DNA from: Gracilaria gracilis
Taxonomy: Eukaryota; Rhodophyta; Florideophyceae; Gracilariales; Gracilariaceae
NCBI GenBank assembly: GCA_030374805.1
Contig: JARGSG010000227.1
Coordinates: 310,001-374,000, forward strand
Reading direction: 5' to 3'
DNA length: 64,000 bases
Shown here: positions 61,429 through 64,000 of the stretch, piece by piece
How the letters are laid out: each line of letters begins with the position of its first letter
How positions within the stretch are numbered: position 1 is the stretch's first letter
Notes under the pieces: model-generated
Database searches by the model: none
The model's input: only the letters and a program-made list of their open reading frames with translations
What the model was told of the DNA's origin: nothing
Made by a program: the position numbers and the translations under genes

Positions 61429-62963
61429 GGATGCCGATCTTTACACCTGAGAGTCAAAAGAGATATTATGGTCTGTTCGAAGGTTCAAAGCTCTTCAGAG
61501 CTTTCTGTTGCAAGCTACTGAAGACAGCGTTTTAACCTTTTTAGAAATAAGAGATCCTTTCCCGTTCAGGATCTTCAAAATCCTAGGGTATCATGCTATA
61601 CGAATTTTCTGAAGCACGTTGTGCGGCCTATCCAAAACCACTCTTTCCCAAGGAAGCAAATGAGCTGAACAGTTGATGACCGTCTTTCCTATCCAATAAA
61701 GAGCTTCTCCGTCGACTAGATCACCGGGAATAGTATACAGTATGTGCAATTCTGGAAGAAAGCTAGTATTGTTCTCAAAGCCAAAGTCGGCCCTGGTTGT
61801 GTAACAGTTCAACTGCAAATCTGTCGGAAATTGGTCAAAAAGCTGAACCTCGTTCTTGAAACTGCCCTCAATGAGGTCTGGATCTACTACCGAAGGTGGA
61901 TATGTAGATACGGGATTTTTGAGCGTTCAATGCATCATCTGAAAGCTCGGCGTCTTGTCTGTTGAGCAAGTGTTTCAGGAACGGAAATGAGAGATGTAGC
62001 TTCGTACTACACAAAACAATGCCCTCGAAACAGGCCTGTCTTCGCCGACTACTTTTGCCGCTCGTGTCTTGTATGATGGGCGTCTATCTAGTATCTACAC
62101 GTACACGTAGTGGAGCAAAATATTTTAATCAGCGAAAGGCACATCATCTCTGCTCTGCATCCGAAGCTCTCGTGCAATCCAGCATATTATGAATGCTTCA
62201 CTTCACCAGATGAGTCGTGTACGGTTGCATCTTCTAGGCGCGGCACCCTAGTAGCTGAGTGCGGGATGTTGCACAGACGAAGACGCCAGCTCGACGGAAT
62301 GACGCATCTATTGGAATGCTTCTGTTTTTCTTCAAATCGTCTCAAACGATTCTGACCAAGTAGTCTTGCGTTGAACGGATGATGTCATCGACGCTACCGT
62401 GTGTAAGTTTGCTAACCTTGGGAGAAATTGTTTCATAGGTCATTATATGAGAGTCTGGCGTGAAGTCTTCTTCGGCGACGTTGAAATGGAGAAATCCATT
62501 CGATTGAATCCACTGGGAAGGCTTTATCTGATCAGTTGTGGAACGACAGATTTGAAATTTTCTGACAGATTGCTGCAAAACAGTTACAGTACTTGTACTG
62601 TACCTGTATTACCAAGTGTATCATAGCTGCTCTAGCTACTGTAGCTAGATAACTTACTGCGTATCCGATAAAAGATGGTCTACTCTTGTTACAATGTACA
62701 AAGAGAACAGACACATTCTGTTCGTTGTGTTCGTTTAACCCTTTTAAGCTCACAGCTTCAGCATCTCATTCATTCGTCCTTCGCGAATAGCTCATTGTTT
62801 GAGCTACTAGAGTTGAGCAGAGCCACAGCGCTTTTGCTCACCAACTGGACAGAAGCACAAGATTTCAGTTCAGTATTGCACATCTGGTTGAAAGGATATA
62901 GAGAACGGAGAAGTCCCGTTAACAGTATAAAGGCAGATACCAGGAGCAGGAGTCTCGGATCAA
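61429..62963. other. Intergenic region, possible minus-strand exons
   Basis: 1.5 kb. Two minus-strand ORFs, 61591-61818 and 62342-62578, have more coding-like composition than their surroundings and could be exons of one unrecognised gene. I could not join them or name a domain, so no gene is called. Palindromic patches near 62580-62655. Confidence 0.3.
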
Positions 62964-63569
62964 ATGGAGACGGAATCGCTTTCTGGTCCATGTCGGCGGT
63001 CTGCTCGCAGCCTGGCTAATCGCAGCCGAGGCAGCACACGTGACCGGCGCGGACGTGGTGGAAGGGGTGGACGTGGCGGGCGTGGCGGAAGAGATGGGAG
63101 AGGCGGGAGAGGTGGAAGGGGCGGGAGAGGCGGACGAGGCGGGAGAAGTGGTTCAAGCAAAGCATCACGCCGAGCCTCCAAAGTCGACGTAAATCTTGGG
63201 TCGAACGAATACCGATACCGTGAGGAAGATCTAAGTGATGAGGACCAAGATAGTGGCGTGGATTTTGAAGAAGCCAGCAAGATACGGCCTGCGGAAGATG
63301 CAGAGGAGGTAGAAGTCAGTGATACGCCTCTATTAACAGAATTAACGGCTGACTTTTCTGGAATCGAACAGGTTCTCCGTAGTGTCCCTCAGTGGGTGAG
63401 GCTTGGAGAATCCACACGCTTCGCTCTCGGCATTTCTGAGAATCAAACTGTCTACGACTATCTTGATCCTCTGGAAACACAAGAAACTTATCCCCAGGAC
63501 GATGCCTCTGCATCCGATGGTAGTGAACTCGTGAAGCAAACGGTTGAGAAACTGTCCCTTGACTCATGA
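62964..63569 (+). CDS. RGG-rich acidic protein of unknown function
   Basis: 201 residues, not recognised. The N-terminus has Arg/Ser then a Gly-Arg (RGG/RG) run at about residues 25-65, a likely RNA-binding and arginine-methylation region. It is followed by basic residues and an acidic C-terminal half with an LLTELTADFSGIEQVLRSV helix and YDYLDPLETQETY. The two-part composition resembles RNA-associated regulators. The antisense frame (Pro/Arg repeats) is a shadow of the GGR repeat. Confidence 0.5.
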   Translation: METESLSGPCRRSARSLANRSRGSTRDRRGRGGRGGRGGRGGRDGRGGRGGRGGRGGRGGRSGSSKASRRASKVDVNLGSNEYRYREEDLSDEDQDSGVDFEEASKIRPAEDAEEVEVSDTPLLTELTADFSGIEQVLRSVPQWVRLGESTRFALGISENQTVYDYLDPLETQETYPQDDASASDGSELVKQTVEKLSLDS

Positions 63570-64000
63570 ACAGCTCAGCTCCGCCAATCTATGAACTAGT
63601 GCTTGTGTGTTTATCTGTTTTTTAAACTAGAGGTGAGCATCCAGCTACACCGCTGCACTTAGACGTCAGCAAGTGTATGAATTCACATGACAAGCCTTCA
63701 CGTCTTTGGGATGGGTTTCCAATGTGGTGTAACCGTATACTCTCCGACAACTACATGTGCTTTGCCGCCTCGATTGCACCGTGTCCGTTTCTTTCACATA
63801 AACAGAACATGACATTTCGACGCAAAAGGCATCTCCCCTTCCCCCAGAAAAAGCGACCCAATATGAAAGACTTCTTTCGACTCATGCAACATACTGATAC
63901 ACTTGTCTCTTATCCTTTTGTCTCTCCAAATACTCCCTCTCTACAAGACTTTCAATCCTTTTCTTAATCTCCTGAGTGTTTGGTTCGAACTTCGACTCCA
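63570..64000. other. Right edge, no gene recognised
   Basis: A 96-codon ORF (63677-63967) has no recognised domain and an unusual composition; probably 3' flank. Confidence 0.4.

Overview
This is nuclear DNA of a photosynthetic eukaryote. Genes stand alone on both strands, and about a quarter carry one or two short GT-AG introns of roughly 75-125 bp. The set is eukaryotic: GINS subunit, SNF2 remodeller, class I histone deacetylase, PAT1, THOC6, WDR70, Pho88/SND3. Several products carry plastid-type leaders, there is a plant-type HIT4-like protein, and a UhpC/OPA-type sugar-phosphate carrier. Few introns, compact spacing and a Golgi-type sulfotransferase fit a red alga best. That assignment is inference, with moderate confidence. 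Layout, 0-30 kb: RING-H2 protein (-), EgtD-like histidine methyltransferase (+, 2 exons), nucleolin-like RGG protein (-), Sec14-domain protein (+), DPH2 (-), phosphopantothenate-cysteine ligase (+, 2 exons), GINS Sld5 (-), HIT4-like protein (+), WDR70 (-), DFRP1-like protein without zinc fingers (+), PAT1 (-). Then a GC-rich divergent pair, a SNF2 ATPase (-) and a CDP-diacylglycerol synthase (+), followed by a putative beta-barrel protein (+, 3 exons). 30-50 kb: 2H-phosphoesterase-like protein (-), a helical-repeat (PPR-like) protein (+), a small plastid-targeted protein (+), a Sey1/RHD3-like protein that has lost its GTPase P-loop (+), class I HDAC (-, 2 exons), OPA-family plastid transporter (+), NDUFAF3-like complex I assembly factor (-), sulfotransferase-like type II membrane protein (+), an unknown low-complexity protein (+), Pho88/SND3 (-). 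50-58 kb is the unusual part. An apparently intact PIF/Harbinger-type DDE transposase (+) and a trihelix/Myb-like protein (-) face each other. Between them lie four broken gene pieces: an eRF3 GTPase-domain fragment, a DPH1 copy with four in-frame stops, a frameshifted GDSL/SGNH (IAH1-like) esterase, and a frameshifted, truncated APH-like phosphotransferase. Two neighbouring pairs abut with almost no spacer, which looks like a transposon that captured gene fragments, or a transposon-associated graveyard. 58-64 kb: THOC6-like WD40 protein (+, 3 exons) overlapping tail-to-tail with an ASNSD1-type asparagine-synthetase-domain protein (-), then an RGG-rich small protein (+). No rRNA, convincing tRNA, CRISPR or operon structure was seen.
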